From Bacteroidota bacterium (lineage in GTDB: Bacteria; Bacteroidota; Bacteroidia; Chitinophagales; Saprospiraceae), in NCBI GenBank assembly GCA_016124585.1, contig WGNL01000034.1, positions 1 to 64,000 on the forward strand: a stretch of 64,000 bases of DNA, read 5' to 3'. A program made the translations under genes and the position numbers. The notes beneath the pieces were generated by a model. It was given only the letters and a program-made list of their open reading frames with translations, had not been told where the DNA came from and searched no databases. Positions 21,433-34,500 of the stretch are shown piece by piece; the first letter of the stretch is position 1; the number at the start of each line of letters is the position of its first letter.

Positions 21433-22185
21433 TTATTTCTTGTACCGATCTTCTGCCTTCTTGGCACTTTCCCATTTGATGCCAATCATTTCCTCAAGTT
21501 CTAGTATAGCTAATTGGATGTCCGTTTCTGCGACTAGCCTTTTTTCAGTTGCGTTGTTGAACGATTCGGATGCACGTAGCATATCCTCCATTTCTAGATC
21601 AGCATTTTTGAAGCGCTGCTGAGCAATCTGGTAAGTATTTCGAGCGTCCTCTTCACCTTTGGTTCGTACTTTTAGGGTTTCAATAGCTAGCAAAAGTTTG
21701 CGATAGCGAGCCAAAGTTTCAGCCCGTATTTTGATTTTGTGCTGGTTTGCTTCCATGTCCGAAATTTGGACATCTACTTCCTCAATTTCCCGTTTTTTTC
21801 TATTGGTGGTGAAACTACCTAAGCTGACAGAAGCACTGAATTGGTACAAAGGATAAAGTACTAAGTTGTCGGGGCTTGGCTGCAGCACATTTGAAAGACT
21901 GACTTCGTTGATGTTGAACCCAAAATTTACGTCGTTCATCCAATCCATACGTTGAAGTTCAACCTCTTTTTGTTCCTTAGTTTTTTCGTAGGCTAGTATT
22001 TTTGTTTCAGGACTATTCAGCCAAGCGAGTTGCACCAAATAATCCTCAAAAGAGGTTGCACGTGTTCCTTCAGGTGGAACAATCTGATTGTAGTCAATTT
22101 GGGCTTTGAGCATTTGAGGAGTCGTTACGCAAGCGATAATAACTACTAAAAGCCTGAAAATCAGGGAATTGTAAAAATGGTTCAT
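21433..22185 (-). CDS. TolC-family outer-membrane efflux-like protein (short)
   Basis: Signal peptide; FSASVSLGSFTTNRKKREIEEVDVQISDMEANQHKIKIRAETLARYRKLLLAIE; only 250 aa. Confidence 0.6.
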   Translation of the reverse strand: MNHFYNSLIFRLLVVIIACVTTPQMLKAQIDYNQIVPPEGTRATSFEDYLVQLAWLNSPETKILAYEKTKEQKEVELQRMDWMNDVNFGFNINEVSLSNVLQPSPDNLVLYPLYQFSASVSLGSFTTNRKKREIEEVDVQISDMEANQHKIKIRAETLARYRKLLLAIETLKVRTKGEEDARNTYQIAQQRFKNADLEMEDMLRASESFNNATEKRLVAETDIQLAILELEEMIGIKWESAKKAEDRYKK

Positions 22186-22545
22186 TCAAACACAAGTTAT
22201 TGTTGGACAGACAATTAATAGAAAATGCCTTTGTCACAGGTTGTGAAACATTAAAAATCCAACAATCAGGCCATAGCGTGGGAAAGTAAATAATAAAAGA
22301 TTGGGCAAAACTACATCAAACCGTTTGTGTAATTATCTTTTTTGAACTATTTTTGTGGACTTATAATTTTACTCCCCCTTAGAAGTGCATAATTAGGTAC
22401 AACCTAACTTTTCCCATTCAAGCTATTGGCAGAAGTAATTGTATGCTTCAATAGCGATTAAGTCTTCCAGAAAAATTCCCTCCATTTTTTACTGAATAGA
22501 ACAAACACTAGGCAGCTAGACAAGGCTTGCTATTATTCAACCACT

Positions 22546-25500
22546 ATGAATGAAAACATCGGTGTATCGGACGTCCTGACGTTTCCATCCGATACATGTC
22601 TTCATGAGATTTTCCAGAGGGAAGTACACCGTAACCCAGCTGCCATTGCCTTGGTATTTGGGTCAAGGTCAATGACTTATGGTGAGCTAGATGCCCGTTC
22701 CACCCAACTAGCCCTTCAGCTTTTACAACTCGGAATCCAAACTGAAGACTTCGTAGCCATCTACCTCGAACGTTCCTTCGAAATGATAATCGGCATCTTG
22801 GGAATCTTGAAAGCCGGTGCTGCCTACGTACCGATTGACGTGGATTACCCCACAGACCGCATGGCTTTCATGGTCGAAGACTGTAAGGCAAAAGTTATAC
22901 TCACCCAAACCTATCTAAGAACTAAACTGCCTCAGACCACAGTCAATGTAATTTGCCTCGATGCCCCAGATATCTTACATCATAAATCTGAAACCTTAAA
23001 TCTAAAATCAAATCATGTAAAGTCTGAGAACTTGGCTTACATGATTTATACTTCGGGAAGTACAGGCAAGCCAAAGGGCTGCATGATTACTCACGAAAAC
23101 CTTTGCAACCAACTAGAAGGCCAACAGGCCATCGCACCAGCGCCCATCGGGTCTATGATGCTCACCTGTTCCATCAGCTTCGATGTCTCGGTGCTCACGA
23201 TATTTTGGACACTTTTACAAGGTGCGCCCCTTGTGTTGCCCCAGCAGGGTGAGGAAAAAGACATGGCGCAACTTGCTGATACCATACACAGAAACGGAGT
23301 TACACACATCCTCACCCTGCCTTCTCTCTACACCCTCTTGCTCGAACAAGCACCAGCCCACAAGCTGCAAAGCCTAAAATTGGTAAACGTGAGCGGCGAG
23401 GTTTGCCCCACATCTCTGGCTCAAAAGCACGAGCAAATCATCCCCAACGGCCAACTTTACAACCTTTACGGTCCCACGGAAGCAACTGTGAACTGCACTT
23501 ATTTCACGTTTCCAAAAGGTTTCAGTGAAGCAAAAGCACCTATCGGCATTCCCATCCTAAACTACGAGATTTTCATTTTGGATTCCAAGATGCAGGAAGT
23601 GCCCCGTGGCGAAGTCGGTGAGATTTACATCGGCGGAACCAAGCCTGTCGTCGGTCGTGGCTACTGGAACCGCCCGGAATTGACCGCCCAGCGCTTTGTA
23701 ATTCGCCCATCGCACCTCTGTCAGAATTTTCAATTTTCAATTTTCAATTCTCTCTTATATAAGACCGGTGACCTCGCCCGCTGGCAACCCGACGGCAATA
23801 TTGAGTTCCTTGGCCGCTCCGATTTCCAAGTGAAATTCCGGGGCTATCGGATTGAATTGGGGGAGATAGAAACTGCCATCGCCAATCATCCTGCTGTACG
23901 TGAAACTGTGGTTGTTCTGAAAAACCAGCATGTGGTGAACGAAGGTAAACTGGTGGCGTACCTTGTTCAAAATCAAGGACTTACATTGTCGGTCACAGAA
24001 GTGAAGGAGTTCCTTTCGGTGAGTTTGCCGGATTATATGCTGCCTTCCCATTTTGTTTTTTTGCAAAAAATACCGCTTACCACCAACGGGAAAATTGACC
24101 GAAAAGCACTGCCAGACCCAGCCAACGACCGACCTGAATTGGCGCAGCAATTCGAAGCACCGCATGGTGATTTGGAAAACTACATCGCTTCGCAATGGGA
24201 GAACCTGCTCCAAATCAGTCCCATCGGTCGCCACGACAAGTTTTTTGAACTCGGTGGAAACAGCATCCAAGCTGCCCGTTTCATTGGCGGCTTGATGACG
24301 GCTTGTGAGACCAGCATTTTCATCACCACCATATTCGACCATCCGACGGTGGCTGGCTACGCTGCTTTTTTTGAAAAAAACTACGCAACCCTCCTTCCCA
24401 AATTGCTCAAAGACGCTGTCAACATTTATAATCCTTCGACAGGGGAGGTGGCTGGAAACAGTCACCTCCCAAAAAAAATGTCCATTCAGGACATCGTTAA
24501 ATTCAAGGCAATTATCCCAAAACACCTTTCTCAGGTTCCAAATCATCAATCACCAATCACCAATCACCCCCAAAGGGGCAAGCAGTCACCAATCTTCATC
24601 CTCGCCCCGCCCCGTTCAGGCACTACGCTGCTGCGGGTCATGCTCGCAGGGCATCCCGGTTTGTTCGCCTGCAACGAATTACAACTGCTTCATTTTGAGA
24701 CACTTGCAGAGCGGGCTGAGGCTTATCAAGGTAAATTTGCACTCTGGTCAGAGGGCTTGGTCAGGGCAGTGATGGAACTCAACCATTGCGAAGCAGATGA
24801 TGCGAAACTCCTGCTGCAAAACTTTGCGAAACACGGAATGACCACCTTCGAGATGTACGAGCAATTGCAGGAATGGGTGGGTGATCGCCTTATTGTTGAC
24901 AAATCTCCGAGCTACGTGCTCGACCCTTCGGCACTCGAAAAAGCCATCGCTGATTTTCCAAATGCCCGCTTCATCCACCTCGTGCGGCATCCGTACAGCA
25001 TGGTGAAGTCCTTCGAAAAATACCACTTGGACCAGGTGCTTTATCTGCATCCCCATGATTTCAGTGCGCAGCAACTAGGAGAACTCGTCTGGTTGGAAAG
25101 TCAAAAGAACGCCGTCGAATTTCTAGAAAAAATTCCCCAAAACCAGCAGTTCCGCATGGTTTATGAGGATTTGGTGCAAAACCCAGAAGCTGTTATGCGG
25201 GCTATGTGCGAGCAGTTAGGCATCCCATTTCACGAGGGATTGCTGAATCCGTACGAAGATTTGGACAAAAAAATGACCGATGGCCTCTACGAGAATAGCC
25301 GCTCAATGGGCGACACCAATTTTGACCAAAAACAAAGAATCGAAGCCAAAAAAGCCGAGGACTGGAAGGGCGTTTTGGAAGATAATTTCCTTTGCGAAGC
25401 GACTTGGGAGACGGCGAATCAACTCAGTTATGAAATACCCTCAGAGGCCATGCAAGCCCAACAACAATCCAACAATCCAACAATCAAACAATCCAGCGAC

Positions 25501-28500
25501 ATTGCCATCATCGGCATGTCCTGCCGCCTGCCCGGCGCCAATTCCATCGAGGAATTCTGGCAAAACTTGGTCGAAAGTAAAGATGTAAGCCACCTCGTCA
25601 CCGAAGCAGATTTAGAAGTGGAAGGTGTCGCCAATCCGCAATCCGCAATCCGCAATCGAGTCAATCGCACCTACGCCCTCACTGATCCCTACGCCTTCGA
25701 CGCCGCCTTCTTCGGCTACCAGCCACGAGAGGCTGAGATGATGGACCCGCAGCACCGCATTTTCCTCGAAACCGCTTACGAAGCCCTTGAATCTGCGGGC
25801 TATGACCCAAGCCGTTTTGTTGGCAAAATCGGCGTGTTCGGCGGTGTAGCCCGCAATACCTATGCCATCAATAACCTGTTGACCAACAAGGAATTATTGG
25901 AAAACAGCGGCGGCTGGTACCAAGAAATGCTTGCCTCAGACACCACATTCAGCATCAGCCGAGTAGCCTATAAATTGAACCTTCGAGGCCCCGCCGTGAA
26001 CGTGCAGACCGCATGTTCGACAGGAGGGGTAGCGGTTCACCTCGCCTGCCAAAGTTTGCTGGCTGGTGACTCGGACATGGTCATCGTCGGTGGGGGCAGG
26101 GTACAAGCGCCTGTGCTGGGTGGCTACGAGCATATCGAAGGTGGGCCTTTATCTGCCGACGGTTACTGCCGGGCATTTGACGCTGACGCAAATGGTATGG
26201 TACAGGGCCACGGCATGGCGATGCTGGTGCTGAAAAAACTGGACCAAGCCATTGCCGACGGCGACCATGTCTGGGCGGTCATCAAATCCAGTGCCATCAA
26301 CAACGATGGCGCTGACAAGACCGGAATCACTGCGCCCAGTTCGAGAGGACAGGCCGCCGTCATTGCGCAAGCCATCAAAAAAGCGGGCATCACGGGCGAC
26401 CAAATCGGTTACGTGGAAACACACGGGACGGGAACTTTTATCGGTGACCCGATTGAGATAGCGGGGTTGACGGAAGCCGTAACACGGACTGCCAGTCCGT
26501 GCTTTTCCATTTCCCAAGATGCCATCCAACCTGCAAATGTGGAAGCACGGTCTGCCAGACCGTGTTACATCGGTTCAGTGAAAACCAATATCGGCCACCT
26601 CGATGCAGGCGCTTGTATCGCTGGCATCATCAAGACGGCGCTGGCGCTGCACCATGAAAAGTTGCCTGCTACACTCCATTTCAAAAAGCCCAATCCACAA
26701 TTGGACTTCGCCAAAACGCCTTTTGAAGTAAACGCCGAATTGCGAAGCTGGCCAAGAAATGAGCAGCCCCGTAACTCTGGTGTGAGCAGTTTTGGCTTGG
26801 GGGGGACGAATGCGCATATTATTCTGGCGGAAGCTCCTTTAGCAGTTGGCAGTTGGCAGTTAGCCCTGACCAAGGTCGGGGGCAGTCCGCAACTACTTCC
26901 CCTCTCTGCTAAGACCGACGAGGCTGTAGGGCAGTTGGCAGCGCAAATGACAGCCTTTTTCCAAAAGAACAAAACCATTTCCTTAGCTGACGCTGCTTAC
27001 ACACTTGCCACAGGCCGCCAACACTTTACGAAGCGAAAGGCATTGCTTTTTGCCGAAGGCAAAGAAAATCCTGAAGTAATAAGCACCCAATCCGCCATCC
27101 ACCCCGACAGGATGTCGGGGCAATCCGCAATCGTTTTCATGTTCCCCGGCGGCGGTGCACAGTACGTGGGCATGGCCAGGGATTTGTACGAAACCAACCG
27201 TTTTTTCCAAGAACAAGTAGAAGCTTGTTTTTCCATACTAGAGGCGCAGCATGATTTGGACATTCGGGATTTGGTTTTTTCTAAGGAGAAAAATGGAGGG
27301 GACGAAACCGTGCTACAAAACCCGGCAGCGGGTTTGGCAAGCCTTTTCACCATTGAATATTCCCTCGCAAAACTCTGGCAACATTGGGGCATCCAACCCA
27401 CCGAACTTATCGGTCACTCAATGGGCGAGTACACGGCGGCCTGTTTGGCGGGCGTCATGTCCTTGGAGGCAGCACTTGGTTTGGTAACAGTGCGGGGAAA
27501 ATTGTTTGAAACGCTGGATGGCGACGGTTGTATGTTAAGTGTGGCAACGACGGAGGAAAAACTGAAACCATTTCTCACGGTTGACCTCACCATTTCCGTC
27601 ATCAACAAAGTGGACAGCGTAGTAGTGAGCGGCACTTCAGGCGCCGTGGACGCATTGCAGGAAAAACTAACGGCTACGGGCATTGATTCCTCCAAAATCC
27701 ACATCAAAGTTCCGGCACATTCGCCATTGATTGACCCGATTTTATCCCAATTCAGAAAATACCTCGAAGGTGTTGAACTACATGCGCCAAAAATACCACT
27801 CATCAGCAACGTTACAGGCACTTGGATGACTGCCGAAGAAGCGACCTCCGTGGATTACTGGCTAAGCCATCTCCGCCAAACCGTGCGTTTCGCTGATGGC
27901 CTAGCGACGCTCATTGACCAATCACCAATCACCAATCAACAGTCACCAAAAAAGAACCGTATCTTCCTCGAAGTGGGGCCCGGGCAGACACTTAGCACGT
28001 TTGCACGGGCACTTCCCACTCTCCCTAGCGAGGCTCGAACCATATTGGCGTCTGTTCGCCATCCAAAAGAAGTACGAAACGATGTTGAATTCATACTGCG
28101 CAGCCTCGGCAAACTCTGGGTTAGTGGAGTGAACGTGGACTGGCAGGCATTTTACGAAGGTGGAAAACACCGCCGTGTGCCGCTGCCAACCTATCCGTTT
28201 GAAAGAAAGAAATATTTCATCGCTCCAAAAAGGATGGAGCACAAGGAAGTCTCACCAACAAATGATGCAAAATCACTAATTCAAGTTGAACAATTCTTGC
28301 AAAGTGATGTCCCCCCTGCTTTGCCGACAGTACCTACTATGATGGAAACAAACACCAGTCGGATTCCAAACCTAATTGACGAAATCAAGGCTTCCCTACA
28401 CGAACTGAGTGGCATGGAACCTGCCCAGATGGATGGGCAAGCCAGCTTCTTGGAGCTTGGATTTGACAGCTTGTTTTTAAGCCAAGCCGTCATCCGTTTC

Positions 28501-31500
28501 AATCAGAAATTCAAACTTGACCTCAGCTTTCGGATGCTTTTCGAAGATACGCCGACCATTGAGGCATTGGCGGAGTACGTGGATGGCGTCTTGCCGGAAG
28601 GAGAGTTTGCGCCGGTCGTGACTCTGCCATTGACCCCTAAAGGGGGACCAAATTCAACTACTTCTAGCCAATTTGAACTGGAAACCGTGCAGCCAGTTCC
28701 CCAAACTTCCGAAGTCTTTAAGACTTCGGAAGTTTTTGCTCTTCAAAATGGAAGTGCCGTACAGCAAATCATCAACCAGCAGCTGCAGTTGATGCAGCAA
28801 CAGTTGGCAATGTTGCAAGGGCAGCCGATAGTTGCCAGTAACGGGGTGACTTCAAGTCATCCCGTTACTAATCGCCAGCCTGCTGCATCAAATTCTCAAA
28901 TCCTCGAATCCTCGATTCCTCCACAAGAGGTCGAAATCCAGCGCTCCACCAAAGGCGTTACTGCCAAACTGAACAGCTACAAGAAAATCGGGGCAGGCAA
29001 TGAATTGAGCGACAAACAACGGCTGGGATTGGAAACATTCATGGCAAAATACGAGGCCATGACGCCCAAATCGAAAGCGATGGCCCAGCGGCACCGCCAG
29101 TTTTACGCCGACCCTCGCTCGGTGACTGGGTTCAGCAAATTGTGGAAAGAGGTCTGCTACCAGATAGCCCACGAGCGCTCGAAAGGCTCGCATATCTGGG
29201 ACGTGGATGGCAACGAATACGTGGACTTCGTGATGAGCTACGGCGTGGCGCTGTTCGGTCACATGCCAGATTTTGTGGAACACGCCGCAGCCGCAGCCAT
29301 CCAACGGGGGAATTCCATCGACTTGCTTCCACCGGAGGCCACCGAAATAGCCAGAATGATTTGCGAGATGACGGGCTATGACCGGGTGACGCTGGCCAAC
29401 ACCGGAACGGAAGCCGTGCTGGGCGCTGTACGTGCCGCAAGAACGGCCACAGGCCGGGAAAAAATCGCCGTCTTTGACACGGACTACCACGGCATGATAG
29501 ATGAGTTCATGGTGCGGGGCGTGCATTTCAAAGACGAAACCAAATCGTTGCCATCTTCGCCGGGCGTTCCAAAATACAATGTAGAAAACGTGCTGGTTCT
29601 CGACTATGATGACCCCCATGTTTTGCAAAAGCTCGAAAAACACGGCAAGGAATTGGCCGCTGTGTTGATAGAACCCGTGCAGGCGCAGAACCCACACTGG
29701 CAGCATGGCGAACTGGTCAAAGCCATCCGCAAATTCACCGAACAGCACGGCGTGGCGCTGATATTCGATGAAATCATCAACGGATTTCGCCTCGACCAGC
29801 GAGGCGCTCAGGCGTGGTACGGTGTGGACGCCGATATTTCGGCCTACGGAAAAAGCATTTCCGGCGGGTTCCCATTGGCAGCGGTGGCTGGCAAGGAGAA
29901 ATACATGAGCAGCTTCGACGGCGGTTACTGGGGCTATGGCGACGACAGCTCCCCAGAGGGCGTGATTGCCTATTTCGCCAGTACGTTTATCAAGAACCCT
30001 ATCAGTGTGGCGGCTGCACATGCGGCTTTGAGCGAAATACAGCAACTGGGGCCGAGTTTGCAGCAGGATTTGAACGAAAAAACGGTTCGCTTTGCCAAGC
30101 GCATCAGCGAGATTTTCCTTCGGAAAAAAGCACCGCTGATGATTCAATCTGCGTCCTCATTTTTTATGATTAAAAATGCAGACGCCAGCCCGCTCACCCG
30201 CCTTTTCAATTTCGTACTTCGCACAAAAGGTGTGAATATCCGGGAACGGCCCTGCTTTATTTCCACGGCGCATACTGAAGCTGATTTTGAGCGAGCGTAC
30301 CAAGGCTTTGAAGATGCGATAGATGAGATGTTCGCTTTGGGACTCATGGAAGTCTGGGAAGGGGAGGACATGAATGTTATTGTTTCTCCGCTTGTGACTC
30401 AACCCCTGACCCCTAAAGGGGAACCTAAAACTAACAAGCAGGAAAAACCTTCGCAAGTTATTGAATTACACCAGAATAGAACGTCCGTGGGTTCCCCTTT
30501 AGGGGTCAGGGGCAGTGAAATCCCAACGACCGAAGGTCAACGGGAAATCTTCCTTTCAGACCAATTTTCACTAGAAGCTTCCAAAGCCTACAACATTGCC
30601 ACCGAAATCCGGCTGGAAGGAGAGTTTGATGTAGCAAAAATTCGGGCTGCCCTGCAAGCGTTGGTGGACAGGCACGAGGCATTGCGCACCGTTTTTTCTG
30701 CCGATGGGATGACGATGACCATCTTGCCCAACTTAGAAATTGAGGTACCTTTCGTCAACGTTGGGGATGCGCCCAATCCTGATGAATACTTACTTGACCT
30801 CCACGATGAGGAAGCTGAACAGCAGTTTGACCTCCAGCATGGTCCGCTTGTTCGCTTTAAAATTGTGCAATTGGAAGAACGGGTTCACCTCGTTTTCATC
30901 TGCGTCCACCATATCATCTGCGATGGCTGGTCGTTGGGAATTTTGACGAGAGAATTGGGGGAAATGTATGGCTCAGAGGTGACACCTTTTGAAAAGGTGT
31001 CACCTCTCAGTGCCCCCAAACAACTCAGCCAATACGCCGCAGAGCAGGCCGAACTGCAACACACCGATATCTTCCAAAAAAATGAAGCCTACTGGCTGGA
31101 GCAGTACAAAGACGGCGTCCCGGTCTTTGATTTTCCGACGGATTTTACCCGGCCTCCTGTCAAAACCTATAACGGGGCGGTGGAAAAAATCAGCTTCGAT
31201 GCTGAATTAACCGCTACACTTCGCATGACCGCCGCCAAGCAGGGCAGCACTTTTTATGTGTTCATGATGGCTGCCTATCAGGCTTACCTGAGTCGCATCA
31301 GTGGGCAAAATGAGTTTGTGATTGGGATAGCAGCGGCGGGTCACAACCTTCCGGGCAATGCCAACCTAGTTGGACATGCCATCAACATGTTGCCTTTGCA
31401 CACGAATGTACCTGCGGAGGCCAATTTTACGGACTATCTCAAGACCGTCCGTCGGCAAGTGCTCGATGCTTTCGACCATCAGCAGTTCACTTTTGGCGCT

Positions 31501-34500
31501 TTGCTCAAAAAGCTGAAAACAAGTCGCAACGCCAGCCGCAATACGCTCGTCAGTATCGCCTTTAACCTTGACAGCCCATTGGATGACCTGAAATTTGGCG
31601 ACCTGAAAGCCAGCACCCGTGCCATTCCGAAGCATTACGAAACCTTCGATACCTTCATCAACCTGAAGCCGCTCGGCGACCAAGTGGATTTTGAGTGGAA
31701 CTACAACACCGACTTGTTCCGGCAGGAGAGCATTCAGTTGCGTTTGAAGGAATTTGAGGCATTTTTAAAGGAAATTATCGGGGCAGCTTTGACACATATC
31801 AATCAAATCTCCCTCTTGCCCGCTATTGAGAAAGAATTGCTGGAAAAATTCGGAAAGGGCGAAAAAATTGATTTTTGGAATGGTGGAAACTTGGACGAAT
31901 ACCTCGAAGCGCAAGTGGCACGAACGCCCGACAAACTGGCCATTGTCACTGAAAATCAAACACTTAGCTATCGGGAGCTAAACGATAGGGCCAACGCCCT
32001 CGCCAATGTGCTGGCGCAAAAAGGCATGCAGCTTGGCGATTTCGTCGGCATCAGCATCGAGCGCTCGGCGGAGATGATGGTAGGGATTTTTGCCATCTTG
32101 AAGGCGGGCGGTGCCTATGTTCCCATTGACCCAAACAACCCACAAGCCCGTGTTGAACTAATTTTGGAGGATGCTGGGTGCAGTCATTTCCTAACGCAAA
32201 AAACCTTGATAAACGGAGTGCCAAATTTCCAAGGCGTGAACGTTTTCATGGAGGAACATGATTTGAGTCAGGCCAAAAATCTGCCCAACCCTTCCTTATT
32301 GCGCAAACAGAATGGCCAAGTTGGCATTATCAAAAACGCCTACGTCATTTACACGAGCGGCTCCACTGGACAGCCGAAAGGTGTGTTAGTCACCCATGAA
32401 AATGTGGGGAACATCCTCCCCGCCATCAACCAAAACTTTCAGTTGAGCGAAACCGACACGCACCTTTCCGTGGCATCCATGACCTTCGACATCTCCGTAC
32501 TGGACTTTTTCCTGACACTTGGCGTCGGAGCCACCTTGGTGCTAGCCGAAGAACCTACTACCAAAGACGGATTTGCCCTTCGGGAATTGGTGGAAAAGCA
32601 CCAACCTACCACCATGCAGGCCACCCCGACGACTTGGGAGATGTTGCTGCTGGCAGGTTGGGAAGGGCAACCGAACATTCGGGTATTGGCAGGCGGAGAG
32701 GCATTCTCCAAGGAGCTTTCCGGCAAATTGGTGGCCTGCTGCGGCGAAGCTTGGAACGGCTATGGCCCAACGGAAGCTACGATTTACACTTCTTGGCAAA
32801 AAGTGACGAAGGAGCATCTGGACGCCATGCCCGGCGAGTTTGCCTCCATCGGTAGGCCATTGTCCAACGTGGAAACGCTCGTGCTCGATGCGCAAAACCA
32901 CCAAGTTCCTATAGGTGTTTCCGGGGAACTTTATATCGGAGGGAAAGGCGTGGCAGCAGGTTACCTGAATCGCCCCGAACTGACGGCAGAGCGTTTCTTG
33001 CTTCGCAATGGACAGCGCTACTACCGCACGGGCGACCTCGTGCGCTATTTGCCGAACGGCGAAATTGACTTCCTTGGCCGTCTTGACAACCAAGTGAAAA
33101 TCAGGGGCTATCGGGTAGAATTGGGAGAGATAGAGGAAACTTTGAAACAATTCCCCGGTGTCCACCAAGGCGCAGTCACCATTTTCAACGATGCGACGGG
33201 CACGAAGCAATTAGTAGGCTATGTGGTAGAAAATGGGGTGCCACTTGGCGAAGGCTGGGAGTCGAATCTCAAAGAATTTTTGCGGAGCAAAATGCCCAGC
33301 TACATGGTGCCAGCCCACCTGCTAAAACTACCCGAACTGCCGCTGAACACCTCCTTGAAACTCGACCGCAAAGCCTTGCCTAAGCCGGATTTGGCCAACC
33401 GCAACGAGGCAGCATTCTCTGCTCCGCAAACTCCGGGAGAACTTTTGCTGGCGGAAGTCTGGAGTGAACTTTTAGGTGTGGAAAAATTGAGCGTGAATGA
33501 CGATTTCTTTGAATTAGGTGGTCACTCGCTGGTAGCAGTGCAGATGATGTCGAAAATAAAGTCCGTCACTGGTGTGAAACTGCCGCTGACCACACTGTTC
33601 CAGCACTCCACCTTGGGCAAATTGGCGGTACAACTGAACGGTTTTAACCGAAAAGATGAAAAAACTGAGGTCGAACAAGTTGCTGAAAATCAAAGCTTTA
33701 ACTCGCTGGTCCCTATCCGTGAAGGAGGGGCAAAACCTGCGCTGTACCTCATACATGGCGGCGGCTTGCACGTCCTTTTTTACCAAAACATGGTGAAATA
33801 CATGGACGCCGACCAGCCAATTTACGCACTTCAGGCCAAAGGTTTGAACGGTGACGAGGAACCACTCGACCGCATTGAGGACATGGCTGCGCACTATATT
33901 TCCGAAATCATGCGCAGCAACCCAACAGGCCCGTACTGCCTCGCTGGTTATTCGCTGGGTGGCATCATCGCTTGGGAAATGGCGAGACAGTTGAAGGAAA
34001 TGGGTAAAGAGGTTTTGATGCTGTCGCTGTTTGATGCAGTGGCAAAAGACGAATGGAATGGCCACGGCACAAGCGGCGTTTTCAATAAAAAAATTAAAAA
34101 ATTCGGCTACAATATTTCCCTGTTGATGAAGGACCCTGCCAAGACTTTCGAGTACAAATCGCATGTGCTGAAGATGCAATTGGGCCAGAAAAAGGGAAAA
34201 TTACTGACCGCTTTCAGGAACAACAAGACCAATGAAATCGAAGAGGGCTACATACCCTACGGCAGCAAGGTTTACGAGAAAAGTATCGAAGCTTACGAGA
34301 AGTACGAATTGCAACCGCTTGATATTCAAGTAGATCTGTTCAAAGCGAAGGAGCAGATGTTCTACCTGAACGATCCAGTGTATTACGGCTGGAACAAGTT
34401 TGCGCTTGCAGGGGTGATATGCCACGAAATCAAAGGCAACCACCTGACGCTCTTCAATGACCAGCAAGGAAAGGAAATTGCAACGGTCATTCAGCAACGC

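Noticed and set aside
28888-30147. 419-aa minus-strand ORF antisense to the megasynthase aminotransferase
   Set aside because: Lies wholly inside strongly supported coding sequence on the other strand; composition (Arg/His/Phe-rich, no domain motif) is typical of an antisense shadow ORF.
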